A DNA stretch of 29,571 bases. Origin: a virus. A program made the translations under genes and the position numbers. Below are positions 1-9,553 of the stretch, one piece after another. Under the pieces are notes generated by a model. That model ran no database searches, was not told where the DNA came from, and worked only from the letters and a program-made list of their open reading frames with translations. The first letter of the stretch is position 1; each line of letters begins with the position of its first letter. The DNA is taken from IMG/VR virus record IMGVR_UViG_3300020442_001111, positions 1-29,571 of that record; one strand, written 5' to 3'.

Positions 1-964
1 CAAAGAACGGTGTATAAGAACCCGTATAATCTCCTTGGTATGTGCCTGCGTAAGCAGATGTTCCTGTATAGTTTCCTGTGTAGTCGCCTGAATAATCTCC
101 GGCGTAACTTCCTGCGTAGTTTTTAGCTCCTGTGTACCCACCTGTATAGTTACCTGTATAACTTCCTTCGTAACCCTGTGATGCTATTTCTTTTCTAGTA
201 TCGTAGTAATAGTCTCCCATTCTAACCCAAGTACCACCTGAAGGTGAGCTGGCCTGTAATTTATATGTACCTATTGTATTGTCGATAATTCTGTTTCTTA
301 AGTTAGGTGTTATTTGTTCCATCTCAGCTTCTGTCATTTCTTTAACACCTGAATCATATTTGACTGGCTTGTTGTTTGAAACTTTTGCTGTTGTAGCTGC
401 TGTCTTTTGCCAAATGTAATAATTTGTGGTTGTACCATCTACTTCTGTGTTTGTGATTGTATAACGTGAAGTCCAAGTTCCACCACTTGGTGCACTTGTT
501 GCTAGTTTATATTGGCCTACTGTATATGCGTTTTCTGTTACCATATCAGCAATAACTTTATCTAGAATGTCTGTATCTAATTCTGAATCATTAAATTGGT
601 TAGCGCCTGTTGTACCTGAAGTCTCATAACCAAGAGGTCTATTTGTAATACTCTCTGATGCTGCTGCACTAACTTGCTTTGCTGTGTATGTTGTAACAGT
701 TGTTGTACCACCACTTGCTGGGTGAGTACCTACGGCTTCTGTTCTTTTTGTATCTGTTGTCGTTCCTATTGTTGTACCTGAACCTGAACCGTCTGTTGTA
801 ACGTTTAGTTCTGCAGTACCTGTACCATCAGTATTAGTAGCAAAGTCTTCTGTTAGAACTGCTGCGTAGTAGTTTCTAATTTCCGCGTCTGTCATTTCCT
901 GCAACCCTTGGAAGTTACTAGAACTTACCGGATAACTTGATGCTTTTACTCTTAATGGTCTCAT
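1..964 (-). CDS. Partial virion structural protein with Tyr-Gly tetrapeptide repeats
   Basis: Open reading frame starting at an ATG at 964 and still open at the left edge, so the C-terminus is missing (321 full codons seen). A purine-rich AAAGGAAAAG lies just upstream as ribosome binding site. The N-terminal part (residues 1-255) is Ser/Thr/Gly-rich and has two related stretches around the motif PSGGTW, each preceded by YKL. From residue 264 on the protein turns into a run of x-Y-T/A/S-G tetrapeptides (SYTG, NYTG, DYSG, TYQG). Such repeats are seen in virion or fibre proteins of marine phages, but I cannot name a family. It is the last visible gene of the baseplate/fibre block, 11 bases after the fibre-adaptor gene, so a role at the virion surface (fibre, receptor contact) is an inference from position and composition. 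Confidence 0.75.
   Translation of the reverse strand, partial: MRPLRVKASSYPVSSSNFQGLQEMTDAEIRNYYAAVLTEDFATNTDGTGTAELNVTTDGSGSGTTIGTTTDTKRTEAVGTHPASGGTTTVTTYTAKQVSAAASESITNRPLGYETSGTTGANQFNDSELDTDILDKVIADMVTENAYTVGQYKLATSAPSGGTWTSRYTITNTEVDGTTTNYYIWQKTAATTAKVSNNKPVKYDSGVKEMTEAEMEQITPNLRNRIIDNTIGTYKLQASSPSGGTWVRMGDYYYDTRKEIASQGYEGSYTGNYTGGYTGAKNYAGSYAGDYSGDYTGNYTGTSAYAGTYQGDYTGSYTPFF
8..175 (-). repeat. Tyr-x-Gly tetrapeptide repeat array (coding)
   Basis: Residues 264-319 of the partial left-edge protein consist of about 13 copies of the pattern x-Y-x-G, with two short interruptions (AKNYAG, TSAYAG). At DNA level the unit is a degenerate 12-mer with different codons in each copy, so selection appears to act on the protein. 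It ends in SYTPFF just before the window edge. Confidence 0.85.
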
Positions 965-975
965 TTACTTTTCCT

Positions 976-1497
976 TTAGTTTAGTCTTGTACCTGAAGAA
1001 TCATAAATAATATTTGGTGTTAGTCTAACCCAGTTAGATGCGCTTGTGCAAACAAGTTTTAATGAATGTTTGCCTGCTAAATTAACTGCCGCATCTGCTG
1101 TACCACCGTCAATAGTTTCTCCACTATAAGGATACACCTTAATTGTAGTAGATGTATCGTTTAAAATTTCTACTGTAAGTCCCATAACTGCATCTGGGAG
1201 TACGACTCCTTCTGCTGAACTTGCTGTTGCGCTAGTTACGATATTAAATGTTTTTGCTAGGGCTGTCCCGCCTGATTGATCTGAACCGGCTGCTGCTACT
1301 CCTGAATTAATTGAACTAATAACGTACGCTTGTGCCGTAATATTACCTGAAGCTGTTACTGTTGTACCTGAAACAGTTCCAAGAGTTACATTACTTCCTG
1401 ACTCGTACTTATCATTATTCAGATTAGTGAAGTTAGCGTCAACCTCGTTATTCGTTAACGGACTACCTTTAGCTGATCTTAATGTAATGGTTGCCAT
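976..1497 (-). CDS. Short tail-fibre-like protein with conserved N-terminal adaptor
   Basis: 173 residues. The first 30 residues (MATITLRSAKGSPLTNNEVD and on through ANFTNLNNDK) are an N-terminal segment that I recognise from many fibre-like proteins of marine T4-like phages, where it probably attaches a fibre to the baseplate or neighbouring protein. The remainder is Thr/Ser/Gly/Ala-rich, predicted beta, with no transmembrane segment. The protein is short for a fibre and may be an adaptor or a whole short appendage protein. The start is supported by a TAGGAAAT ribosome binding site that overlaps the stop codon of the upstream gene (1503), so the two are probably translationally coupled. The exact function is inferred. 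Confidence 0.75.
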   Translation of the reverse strand: MATITLRSAKGSPLTNNEVDANFTNLNNDKYESGSNVTLGTVSGTTVTASGNITAQAYVISSINSGVAAAGSDQSGGTALAKTFNIVTSATASSAEGVVLPDAVMGLTVEILNDTSTTIKVYPYSGETIDGGTADAAVNLAGKHSLKLVCTSASNWVRLTPNIIYDSSGTRLN

Positions 1498-1502
1498 ATT
1501 TC

Positions 1503-1739
1503 CTACCTGTTAATTATTTTCTCTGAAATCATTGTGATTAAAGTACGAATCTCAGATATCTCTTCCTTTAGTGTATTTATATCTTTTTCATACTCTAAAA
1601 TTCTTTGCCTATGAATCTTTTGCATTTTATAGGCCTGTAAACCTTCTAAATCTCTACTAAGAACAGCTTTAGAGTTTTTATCTCTCACTAGATTTCTATC
1701 GTTTTCAATATTTATAATGTCTTTTTTAAACTGTTCCAT
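1503..1739 (-). CDS. Small charged coiled-coil protein, unknown function
   Basis: 78 residues, rich in Lys, Glu, Ile and Leu, with heptad-like spacing of hydrophobic residues (roughly residues 40-75), suggesting one long helix or coiled coil. There are no cysteines and no signal peptide. The ATG is one base after the TAA stop of the giant upstream gene (TAACATG), and the stop codon forms part of the ribosome binding site of the next gene, so it sits in a tightly coupled translation unit with structural proteins. I do not recognise the family. A small chaperone or trimerisation helper for the neighbouring fibre proteins, like gp57A or gp38 in T4, is possible by context only. Confidence 0.7.
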   Translation of the reverse strand: MEQFKKDIINIENDRNLVRDKNSKAVLSRDLEGLQAYKMQKIHRQRILEYEKDINTLKEEISEIRTLITMISEKIINR

Positions 1740-1740
1740 G

Positions 1741-4700
1741 TTATGCCTGCAACGCTATAGCTCTCAAGTCTTTCATCTTGGGAACTTCTACTGTATTTGA
1801 ACTTAATGGAACAACCTTAACAGCAAATGTTTTGTAACCTGTGTATGTAATTGTTCCTATTGTAGCTGTTGCTGTAGCATCAGAACTTGCTCCACCGCCT
1901 GATATTGTTATTGTTGGTGCGCTAGTATATTCTCTTCCTGGATTTTCTATAATCAACGAAGTTACTGCACCACTTGTAACCTCTGCTCTAATTTGAGCAC
2001 CGAAGCCTCCTCCGCCAGTAACACTAACTGTAGGTGTACTTGTATAACCGGCACCTCCGCCTGTTAAAGTAACTGCATTTACAACATCTAAATCATATTC
2101 AAATATTCCTGAACCATTTAATCCTTGTATGTTTTTACCTGAACTAGGTTTACTTGGTACTGTCCAATAATATTCTGCAAGTTCTTCTGTTGCTTCTGCT
2201 GGGTATCCTGTTTTGGTTAATTCAAACCAACTTAAATCCTCTTGGAAGTCTCCAGGATCTGCTGCATTTTGTAATTTAGCATATACTTTAATATCAGCAC
2301 TATTTGGCAATTCAGCATCTAAATATACTCTAAGATCCTCAGCATCCATACCTTCTTCTAGTATTGCACGTCTACTAATATATCTCGATGATGCGTTTCC
2401 TGCTCCTCTTCCTGCTTCACCTGTAGCATCATTGTTTATTTCGTTCTTAATACATAACAAGTCTGCTTGTTTCATATCTAATATTGGTGAAACATTATCA
2501 TTAATTGTATGGAATTTAATTCTAACTCCTGCAGTCTTAGTTCCTGAATATGTGGTTGCTTCATTAGAATAACCATATATTGTTTTTTGTACACTCAACT
2601 CTTTTGTTAAGTTTAAATCAATTGGTTCGTATGATGTTGTATTGGCTGCTGCTGCACTTGTTGTTGTAAGTGCAATTTCTGCATCTACTCTAACAGCATC
2701 ACCTGGTGTCATTAAACCAAAGTTTAGAGCTACTTCGTCTACTACTTTATCTGTAAATGAAGATAATGTAGCATAACCTGTACTATCTCCTACAAGCATA
2801 CCTGCTGTAAATGAATTTGATACATTAGTTGACAAATCAGGTTTGATTGCAAGTGCAGCATAATTATAAAGTTCATTCCAAAACTCTACAAGTCCTCTGC
2901 ATAGTGTTACTGTACCTGTTGCTTGTGTACCACCACCTTCTTGTGATATAGTAATTGTTGGTGCTTTTTTGTAGCCACTCCCTGGATTTGTTACTGTAAG
3001 TCCTGTTACCGTGTCTCCTGTGACTACTGCCGTCAACGCTAATCCTGTACCTGTATCTCCTGTTGCAGGTGTTACAGAAACAGTTGGTGTTGATCCTGTA
3101 TATCCTGTACCTGCTGTTGTGACCGATGTTGTAAATCCTACAACGTTGGCTCCAGGACTAAACTTTTTAACCGATGTAGAGAAATCTGTAAAGTTTGCGT
3201 AATCTACTTGGTCATTGTTTAGAGTACCTGTTAGTGTTGAACCCTTCTTAAATCTAGCTCTTCTAATTCGGAACATCATATCTTGATTCTGATATGGTGT
3301 CCAAGTTCTGTTGTTAGCAGAGCTAAAGAACATACCTAAATGAGGTTGTTTATCGATTCTATTGGTTGTACCAAATTGATTTGCACCGAGTTCTGCAATC
3401 CATATTTCAAAACCAGGATCGTCTAATTCTGGTTTAGGTACAATACAATATTCTGTGTCATTCTTAAGATAAACTAAATCATCAAACATGAAGTAAGTCG
3501 GGTTAAATGTTGTTACTCCATCAACTGTTGTTGATACGTTAATATTTGCTGAGCTTTTATATACTGATCCATTAGGAAGTATTCGAGGTCCTGGGACACC
3601 GTTTACTACTTCCCTAAGTTCCATTGTAACTCCTCTTGTTGCAGATTTTGTTTTAAAATAAATATCTACACCTGTTATAAAGACACCTCCAGGAAGCCCT
3701 TCAATTTTAAATGTCTGTGCTAATGGATCAAAACCAATTTCTCCTAGACCAGCTAATATAGAGTCTATATCTATCGGGGGAACGTCAGTTGGCGGATCTG
3801 GGGTTATTTCTACAGGTGGATCAGGTTCCGGAATCAATGGTGTTATTTCTTCAACGACCTGATCTACAATTGCATCTACGTCTGCTGGTTCTCCGTCTTC
3901 TCCTGCAGGTCCTGTTGGTCCTGGAGGCCCTGTTGGTCCAGGGGAACCAATTGGTCCGGGAGGTCCAATTATTTGTGTTGTATGGTGATGGATTTGTGGA
4001 GCAGGTGGCGGTGGCAACGGTGTGCCTTGGCCAATGCTTATATTTGTTCTTTGATCTGTAACTACTCTATCTTCAGTATGTGCTGTTGCTGAAACATTGG
4101 CAGTTTTAAGAGCAATAATATTTTCTTGCGTCTGTTGTCTTAGTCCTGTACTCTCATAGTTTGCCGTTGCAATAGTTCTAATAGGAGAGGATGATCCTTC
4201 TAATTGATCTACTAACTTAAATACTCTTAATCCTGATCTAAATCTTCCTGCAGGTAATTCAAATACTCCTACAAGAGTTCCGTTTCCATCTGTTACTAAG
4301 TTGGCTCCTAGTGCACCATCACTAGGCCTACATAGTTCATTTACATCTTCACCATCGAAGTATGCGTAAACTCTAGTATTAGGTTTCAATCTTCTAACAT
4401 TAAACACAACCGCTCTAGCTCTCATAAATGGTTGGAAACTTACGTCTACAACACTTGAACCTAAACTTTGTGTTTCAGTAGTTGCTGAAATATTTAATGA
4501 TGTGCCTTGTCTTGTTTGTGATTGTTCTATTGTTTGTGTAGTAAATGTTGAAGCGTTTGAAAAATTCTGTCCAGAATTACCTGTTCCAAATGTATTTAGA
4601 ACTTGTGTAGATTCTGCAACAACCTGTGCCGCTCCAACATCTTCCCACGATCCCCATTGTGTTCCCCAAGCATTCGCCATGTTTTCCCAAGCATCATAGT

Positions 4701-7700
4701 TACCATCAAAGTTTGTTGTGACTGCTGGTTGTACATCTGTTGCAACAAAGTTATCAATATCAGGTGTTAATGTTAAATCGCCTGTATAAACAAATTGTAA
4801 TTCTTTAACTAAGTTTTCTGTTTGCGATGCTTGTGTAGATTCTATAAAAGGAATACTTTCATAAGGTAATGATACCTGATGTTTTCCTCTTACTAATTTA
4901 TTATCTGCTAGTGGTGTATTTCTACCACCTATATCAGAAGATGTTTGTAAAGGGACATTTTCCAATGCAAAGAATGGACGTGCTAATTTACGTTTAGGAT
5001 CAATTGAAATTTTGTAATCTGGATCCGAAACAGCACCTGTTTTATGTCCTGTAAATTGGTCTACTAAAATACCATTTTTAAATCTATCAACACCTGTGCT
5101 ATCTACAATAGTTTGATTTTTAGCAAATGTTTCTAGTAAATTTAATGATGCGTAGTATTCAAGATTTTTAATTCTTTGTTCTAGTACACCAATATCTCGC
5201 ATAGTATATCTTCTATGGAATGTTTGTTGTACTCTAATTGCGTAATCTGGCCTATTAACTCTTTTAGCCGCTTCAGGGGCTAAACAAGGATAAGCCGGTA
5301 AATCTATTTTTGCAAGTTCCATACCTCCTGCGGGTACTTGTGGGAACAATGGTTTATCTGCGTATGCGCCTTCAATATATTTAATATCTCCATCTTTGGA
5401 AATATATACCGCTAGTTTTTTGCCTCTGTAAAATTGAAAGTCTGTTGTAAATGTTTTAACAGGAACAGGATTTTGTAAACCGCCTGAAGGTCTATTAATT
5501 TGTTCTGCTGTACTAGGATTAACCGTAGCTCCTGCTAATGTACTTGACGATGCCGCTGTATTTGTCATTTGCGGTCTAAAGTCAATTGTATTTCTTAAAT
5601 CAAAGTCTCCCATTTTTGAAGATCTGTAAATAGGAATTTCTTCTGTTCTTATTGTATTGGGTGCAGGACTTGTTGTATCGTCTACAGGATAACTGTCTAC
5701 ACAATGGAATCCTGCGCCTGTAACGTTATGTGAGAAATATTTTAGTTTAACAACGACATATCTATTTGTAGATAAATCTAATGTACTCGTTGACTTCTTA
5801 AATATTTTACAATGGCCATAATAGTTATCTGTTTGACCATTAAAGAATCTAAATTGGTCCGTTACATCTGTTTGTCCTGTTGCATAATCTCCGTTAGAGC
5901 CTGCTGTAATACTTTCAATGGCATAACCATCGCTAAGTCCTAATGGATACTCCCCTGTTGTTCCGAATGGGTGTGATGCTGTATCAATCTTAACATATAT
6001 ACCCTCTTCTAAGTTTTTATCTATAGGGGTATCATCTGATTTTAGTACATTTACCAGGATTTTAACTAGTCTTGATTGTGTTCCTGATGTTGTAATTGCT
6101 CCGCCCAAATCAATTTTCATTGATTGCGCACCTGTTAATGTTACATCAACGTTAGCATCTGTTAAATCTATATATTGTCCTGCTGCTATTGTTGCAGAGT
6201 TTTGATCAAAACCATCTTTAGCAATTACAATAATGTTTGCTTTTTTAATTGTATCCGATAAATCATTTCCATCAGTTGCATAAGGAAACGACTCTCCGTC
6301 TCCTGCGTTTACTGTTATTGTTGTATCGCCTGTTCCTGCGGCTAGTGTAGCATCAAATTCTTTTGTGAATTGATATGTGTAATCAAAGCCTGATATTGAT
6401 AATGTTTTAACATTTTCATAAGGCATTTGAAATAGTAATTTGTTTCTTTCTGTTTCTTTAAGTTCTGGTACAGTTCCTGTTAGGACTGCGTTTGCTACAC
6501 CATCTACAGTTGCATTTTCAGATCTTAAACCTCTAACAGATGTAAAATCTCCTGTTAGCATTTTAACATCATAAACATATAGTCTATAAACTGCTGCAGT
6601 TGCTCCTGGAGTTCCACTCTCATATACTAAGTGTCTAGCTTTTGCCGTTCCTATTTTTGTTCCTGCTGCTGAACTTGCTCCGTTTTGTACGGTGTCATAT
6701 AAATCTATAACATCTCCACCGTCAATATCAAATATACCTGAAACGTAATTAATTTGTACATAATTACCAACGGAAGTTGAGATTGGTAAGGATTCTTTTG
6801 TAACTATATCGCTAGTTTTTCTACCAATTAATTTTTTACTTTCTAATAGTGTTCTCTTTTTACCATCTACATAAGCTCTACCAGGTGATACTTGGAAAAC
6901 AAGTCCGTCTGCATCGCCGCCATTTGCTGCTGTAAATACGCCATTATTAGATGCTGTTTTTAAATGTTCCCTAACATCTGTTTGCATTCCTTGTACAACA
7001 TAATCCCCAGACTCATCATTAGTTCTTTCTGCTAATATGTTTCCTAGTTGTGCTAGGGGATTGTCTACTACTCTTGAAAATATTCTAGTTCCAAATTCTG
7101 CTTTATAGTAGATAAAAAAGTTTGCCGGTAAAGTATCTGTAGCACCATATGATGCTAACGTAACTACTTTCTTTAATCTATCCGCTCCAGGTGCATTATA
7201 GTTAAATGAACCTTGTGCAGGATCTAATAATGAGGTATCCTCTGCTGAGTTTACTGTGGATTCTGTAACAAGAAATCCTATATTTGCTGTTATGTCTGGT
7301 GAATATCTATTCTGTATAACTGATAAAGCGTCAGTTCTAATAAATGACCCTTGAGCAAAAATAATACCTGGTTTTAAAGATAATCTTTTTGTTTGTCCAA
7401 AATAGTTTGATTTAACAGATGTAGTAGATGTACCACTACCTACAACAAAAGTCTTTCCATTTCTACTAGAATCTGTTGATGTAACTGTTAAAGTTTCTGA
7501 TGCATTAAAATGCGTGTATGTTGTTTGACTACCAAAATTTGTATATTGAACATATATTTTCTTAAGAGCAGGTGAAGCGGCTTCTGTTCCTGTAGCAACT
7601 TCTACAATTTGACCTATAAGTCCCGATGTTCCACCTGTTACGGTGTCGCCAACAAAAGATGCTAATGTTGAATTATCAACTGCTGCACTTGATGCGTCTG

Positions 7701-7935
7701 TATCTAAAATTTTAACCCACTCAATATCAGTCCAAGTTTCTGCGCATCCTGTTACAATTGCACCTTCTTGCAATGTAAACGCCATTCCCTCATTAATTTG
7801 ATTTTGTAGTAATGATTGAACTTGCGTTAATTCTCTGGCCTGTACTGCTACGCCAGGTTTAAATAAGATACGATGAAAATCCTTAGATGCATTAAAGTCG
7901 TCGTAATATGGTGATGTGTTTAAATCTAATGCCAT
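1741..7935 (-). CDS. Giant DUF4815-type baseplate/fibre structural protein
   Basis: 2064 residues, the largest gene here. The N-terminus (LNTSPYYDDFNASKDFHR, then FKPGVAVQARELTQVQSLLQ, residues 5-45) is the signature of the DUF4815 family, found in virion proteins of large marine myoviruses. The middle holds a His triplet and nine uninterrupted Gly-X-Y triplets (residues 1324-1350), then a Pro/Asp/Glu-rich linker and a second conserved region starting DPLAQTF (about 1403), ending near FRIRRARF. Two Gly-Ser-Gly-Tyr-type beta modules lie at about 1595-1675 and 1954-2024. It follows gp8 with a 2-base gap, the place where T4 carries genes 9-12, so it may replace some of those wedge or fibre-attachment proteins; that is inference. 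It has no membrane segments. Confidence 0.85.
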   Translation of the reverse strand: MALDLNTSPYYDDFNASKDFHRILFKPGVAVQARELTQVQSLLQNQINEGMAFTLQEGAIVTGCAETWTDIEWVKILDTDASSAAVDNSTLASFVGDTVTGGTSGLIGQIVEVATGTEAASPALKKIYVQYTNFGSQTTYTHFNASETLTVTSTDSSRNGKTFVVGSGTSTTSVKSNYFGQTKRLSLKPGIIFAQGSFIRTDALSVIQNRYSPDITANIGFLVTESTVNSAEDTSLLDPAQGSFNYNAPGADRLKKVVTLASYGATDTLPANFFIYYKAEFGTRIFSRVVDNPLAQLGNILAERTNDESGDYVVQGMQTDVREHLKTASNNGVFTAANGGDADGLVFQVSPGRAYVDGKKRTLLESKKLIGRKTSDIVTKESLPISTSVGNYVQINYVSGIFDIDGGDVIDLYDTVQNGASSAAGTKIGTAKARHLVYESGTPGATAAVYRLYVYDVKMLTGDFTSVRGLRSENATVDGVANAVLTGTVPELKETERNKLLFQMPYENVKTLSISGFDYTYQFTKEFDATLAAGTGDTTITVNAGDGESFPYATDGNDLSDTIKKANIIVIAKDGFDQNSATIAAGQYIDLTDANVDVTLTGAQSMKIDLGGAITTSGTQSRLVKILVNVLKSDDTPIDKNLEEGIYVKIDTASHPFGTTGEYPLGLSDGYAIESITAGSNGDYATGQTDVTDQFRFFNGQTDNYYGHCKIFKKSTSTLDLSTNRYVVVKLKYFSHNVTGAGFHCVDSYPVDDTTSPAPNTIRTEEIPIYRSSKMGDFDLRNTIDFRPQMTNTAASSSTLAGATVNPSTAEQINRPSGGLQNPVPVKTFTTDFQFYRGKKLAVYISKDGDIKYIEGAYADKPLFPQVPAGGMELAKIDLPAYPCLAPEAAKRVNRPDYAIRVQQTFHRRYTMRDIGVLEQRIKNLEYYASLNLLETFAKNQTIVDSTGVDRFKNGILVDQFTGHKTGAVSDPDYKISIDPKRKLARPFFALENVPLQTSSDIGGRNTPLADNKLVRGKHQVSLPYESIPFIESTQASQTENLVKELQFVYTGDLTLTPDIDNFVATDVQPAVTTNFDGNYDAWENMANAWGTQWGSWEDVGAAQVVAESTQVLNTFGTGNSGQNFSNASTFTTQTIEQSQTRQGTSLNISATTETQSLGSSVVDVSFQPFMRARAVVFNVRRLKPNTRVYAYFDGEDVNELCRPSDGALGANLVTDGNGTLVGVFELPAGRFRSGLRVFKLVDQLEGSSSPIRTIATANYESTGLRQQTQENIIALKTANVSATAHTEDRVVTDQRTNISIGQGTPLPPPPAPQIHHHTTQIIGPPGPIGSPGPTGPPGPTGPAGEDGEPADVDAIVDQVVEEITPLIPEPDPPVEITPDPPTDVPPIDIDSILAGLGEIGFDPLAQTFKIEGLPGGVFITGVDIYFKTKSATRGVTMELREVVNGVPGPRILPNGSVYKSSANINVSTTVDGVTTFNPTYFMFDDLVYLKNDTEYCIVPKPELDDPGFEIWIAELGANQFGTTNRIDKQPHLGMFFSSANNRTWTPYQNQDMMFRIRRARFKKGSTLTGTLNNDQVDYANFTDFSTSVKKFSPGANVVGFTTSVTTAGTGYTGSTPTVSVTPATGDTGTGLALTAVVTGDTVTGLTVTNPGSGYKKAPTITISQEGGGTQATGTVTLCRGLVEFWNELYNYAALAIKPDLSTNVSNSFTAGMLVGDSTGYATLSSFTDKVVDEVALNFGLMTPGDAVRVDAEIALTTTSAAAANTTSYEPIDLNLTKELSVQKTIYGYSNEATTYSGTKTAGVRIKFHTINDNVSPILDMKQADLLCIKNEINNDATGEAGRGAGNASSRYISRRAILEEGMDAEDLRVYLDAELPNSADIKVYAKLQNAADPGDFQEDLSWFELTKTGYPAEATEELAEYYWTVPSKPSSGKNIQGLNGSGIFEYDLDVVNAVTLTGGGAGYTSTPTVSVTGGGGFGAQIRAEVTSGAVTSLIIENPGREYTSAPTITISGGGASSDATATATIGTITYTGYKTFAVKVVPLSSNTVEVPKMKDLRAIALQA
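3886..3966 (-). repeat. Collagen-like Gly-X-Y stretch (coding)
   Basis: Codes for nine consecutive Gly-X-Y triplets, mostly with Pro at X (GPP, GPI, GSP, GPT, GPP, GPT, GPA, GED, GEP), residues 1324-1350 of the giant protein, directly after a His-rich HHHTTQII segment. Collagen-like triplets in phage proteins usually form short trimeric rods, so this is a likely trimerisation or spacer element. Confidence 0.9.
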
Positions 7936-7937
7936 GT

Positions 7938-9545
7938 TTAAAACCTAATTATTGCCTTTATTTGTTCCACCTGATCCTCCGATCTAATAATGGGAGCCCT
8001 GTTGTCTAAATAAACTATTTCGCCGGTAGAGTTGTCTATTTCCGGATCTGTTACACTATTTATACTCAAATTGGATATACTTTGAGTGGTATTTTCCAAT
8101 GTTGATGAATTACTTATTAGCGGTACCTCTGCTGTGAGATATATATTATTGTTCGTTGTGTCTATTTGTATTACCTGAAACTTACCGCCGTCGTTTGTTG
8201 TAATAATATCATCAGCTGCGTAGTTAGCTGTTTGACCCGATGCCACGTTTATTATATGACATGCGGTCGCTGTAACACCCGAATAATTATCTGCTGATGT
8301 TGGTGTTACTTTTATGTTCTTTAGTAATGATAATTGTCTAAAATCATTACCTAAAATTAAATCTTTATTGTCGTTATCTGAGAAGTTTACTGTAATACCT
8401 AAATTATGTGCAAACAATTCTCTGGTTACGTTTGAACCATGTCCCCCTTGAGGACCTACAATAGCTCTTGCTGTTGCGTTAATACCTGGAGCCGATGTAT
8501 TTGTAATTGTAACATTGGCATATGAATAGCCTCTACCAGGATTTGTAACTGAAATACTTGTTATTGCTCCTGTCGCTGCGTTTACATAAGCACTTCCTTC
8601 TGCTCCTGTGCCATCTCCTGTTATACTAATTACAACATCACCTTGCGCGTAATCTTGTCCTGCGTTTGTAACTTCTATTCTATCTACAGTTCCCGATACT
8701 GCGGCACCTTCTACTGCACTTTGTAATGCTGGTAAACTATCTGCGTCACCTAAATTAACTGTACCTGTTGCACCTGAGCCTCCGCCTCCCGTAAAATCTA
8801 CGTGGGCAAAACTATATCCAGATCCTGCGTTTGTCATTGTTACACCTGTTACTGCATCTCCTGTCAAAGTAGCTGTACCATCAGCTGGACTATTTACGTC
8901 ACCGTCTCCAGTAATAACTACTTTCGGTGCACTAGAATATCCTGATCCTCCTGCAGTAATAGTAACTCCGTCTATTTCACCGTTGACATCTCCATAAGGA
9001 GTTGATGTTAGTTTTCTAACAGGAATAAAATCGGCATCCAAAAATTTGTTTTGATCGGATGCCGATATTTGAAATAAAAATTTCCAAACGTAGCCATCTA
9101 CATCAGCATCACCATAATCGACACCTGTAAATGATGGCTCCACAGTGCTAAGCGCATTATTATTGTTATTAATGCATTTGTACACCTTAAATTCAGACGT
9201 CACAATAAAAAATTTAGCGTCTGCTAAAGTTGTGGCGCCTGAATAGGCTGGATTAGTAGTTGAGTACGCATCGTCGTATTGGTCATATACTGTATTAGCA
9301 GTCCATGTATGTCTTTTTGCTAACATACAGATATCTGCTGAGTCAACTCTTTGTATAAACATCATTGACCTTCTAAATTTTGATATATAACTATCGGAAT
9401 CTATTGGCGTCTCAGGATTTGTGTCATCCTCCCACGCTGTTGTTTTTCCTACAGCAAAATGAAAATAGTCTAAGTTATTTTTGATATCTCTTAAATAACT
9501 ACGAGCTAATTCTACTCTGCCTAATCTACGAAGTACGAGTGCCAT
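7938..9545 (-). CDS. 8: Baseplate wedge protein gp8 with inserted beta modules
   Basis: 535 residues against 334 in T4. The C-terminal GEIVYLDNRAPIIRSEDQ (508-525) matches the T4 gp8 ending (GEMIYMENRPPII), and GYVWKFLFQIS (151-161) matches GYVWEYLFEIP. gp8 is a wedge subunit that joins gp7/gp10/gp6 in the baseplate. The extra length is an insertion at about residues 190-350 made of four copies of the Gly-Ser-Gly-Tyr type module (GGSGY, GSGY, GQDY, GRGY). The gene follows the small structural protein by 8 bases and precedes the giant protein by 2, in T4-like order (6-7-8). Ribosome binding site is weak (TAGGTT), consistent with coupled translation. Confidence 0.88.
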   Translation of the reverse strand: MALVLRRLGRVELARSYLRDIKNNLDYFHFAVGKTTAWEDDTNPETPIDSDSYISKFRRSMMFIQRVDSADICMLAKRHTWTANTVYDQYDDAYSTTNPAYSGATTLADAKFFIVTSEFKVYKCINNNNNALSTVEPSFTGVDYGDADVDGYVWKFLFQISASDQNKFLDADFIPVRKLTSTPYGDVNGEIDGVTITAGGSGYSSAPKVVITGDGDVNSPADGTATLTGDAVTGVTMTNAGSGYSFAHVDFTGGGGSGATGTVNLGDADSLPALQSAVEGAAVSGTVDRIEVTNAGQDYAQGDVVISITGDGTGAEGSAYVNAATGAITSISVTNPGRGYSYANVTITNTSAPGINATARAIVGPQGGHGSNVTRELFAHNLGITVNFSDNDNKDLILGNDFRQLSLLKNIKVTPTSADNYSGVTATACHIINVASGQTANYAADDIITTNDGGKFQVIQIDTTNNNIYLTAEVPLISNSSTLENTTQSISNLSINSVTDPEIDNSTGEIVYLDNRAPIIRSEDQVEQIKAIIRF

Positions 9546-9553
9546 TTACTAAC

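Noticed and set aside
1574-1716. Two TATAAATA boxes (minus strand, 1709-1716 and 1574-1581) inside the 78-residue coiled-coil gene
   Set aside because: They fall in Ile/Asn-rich codons; with roughly 65% A+T about three or four such 8-mers per strand are expected by chance in this window, and neither has the close spacing to an ATG seen at the intergenic ones.
8057-8064. TATAAATA (minus) inside the 3' end of gp8, 120 bases before the giant gene
   Set aside because: Possible internal late promoter, but intragenic, in a Ser-Ile-Asn-Ser coding context, and not distinguishable from chance.
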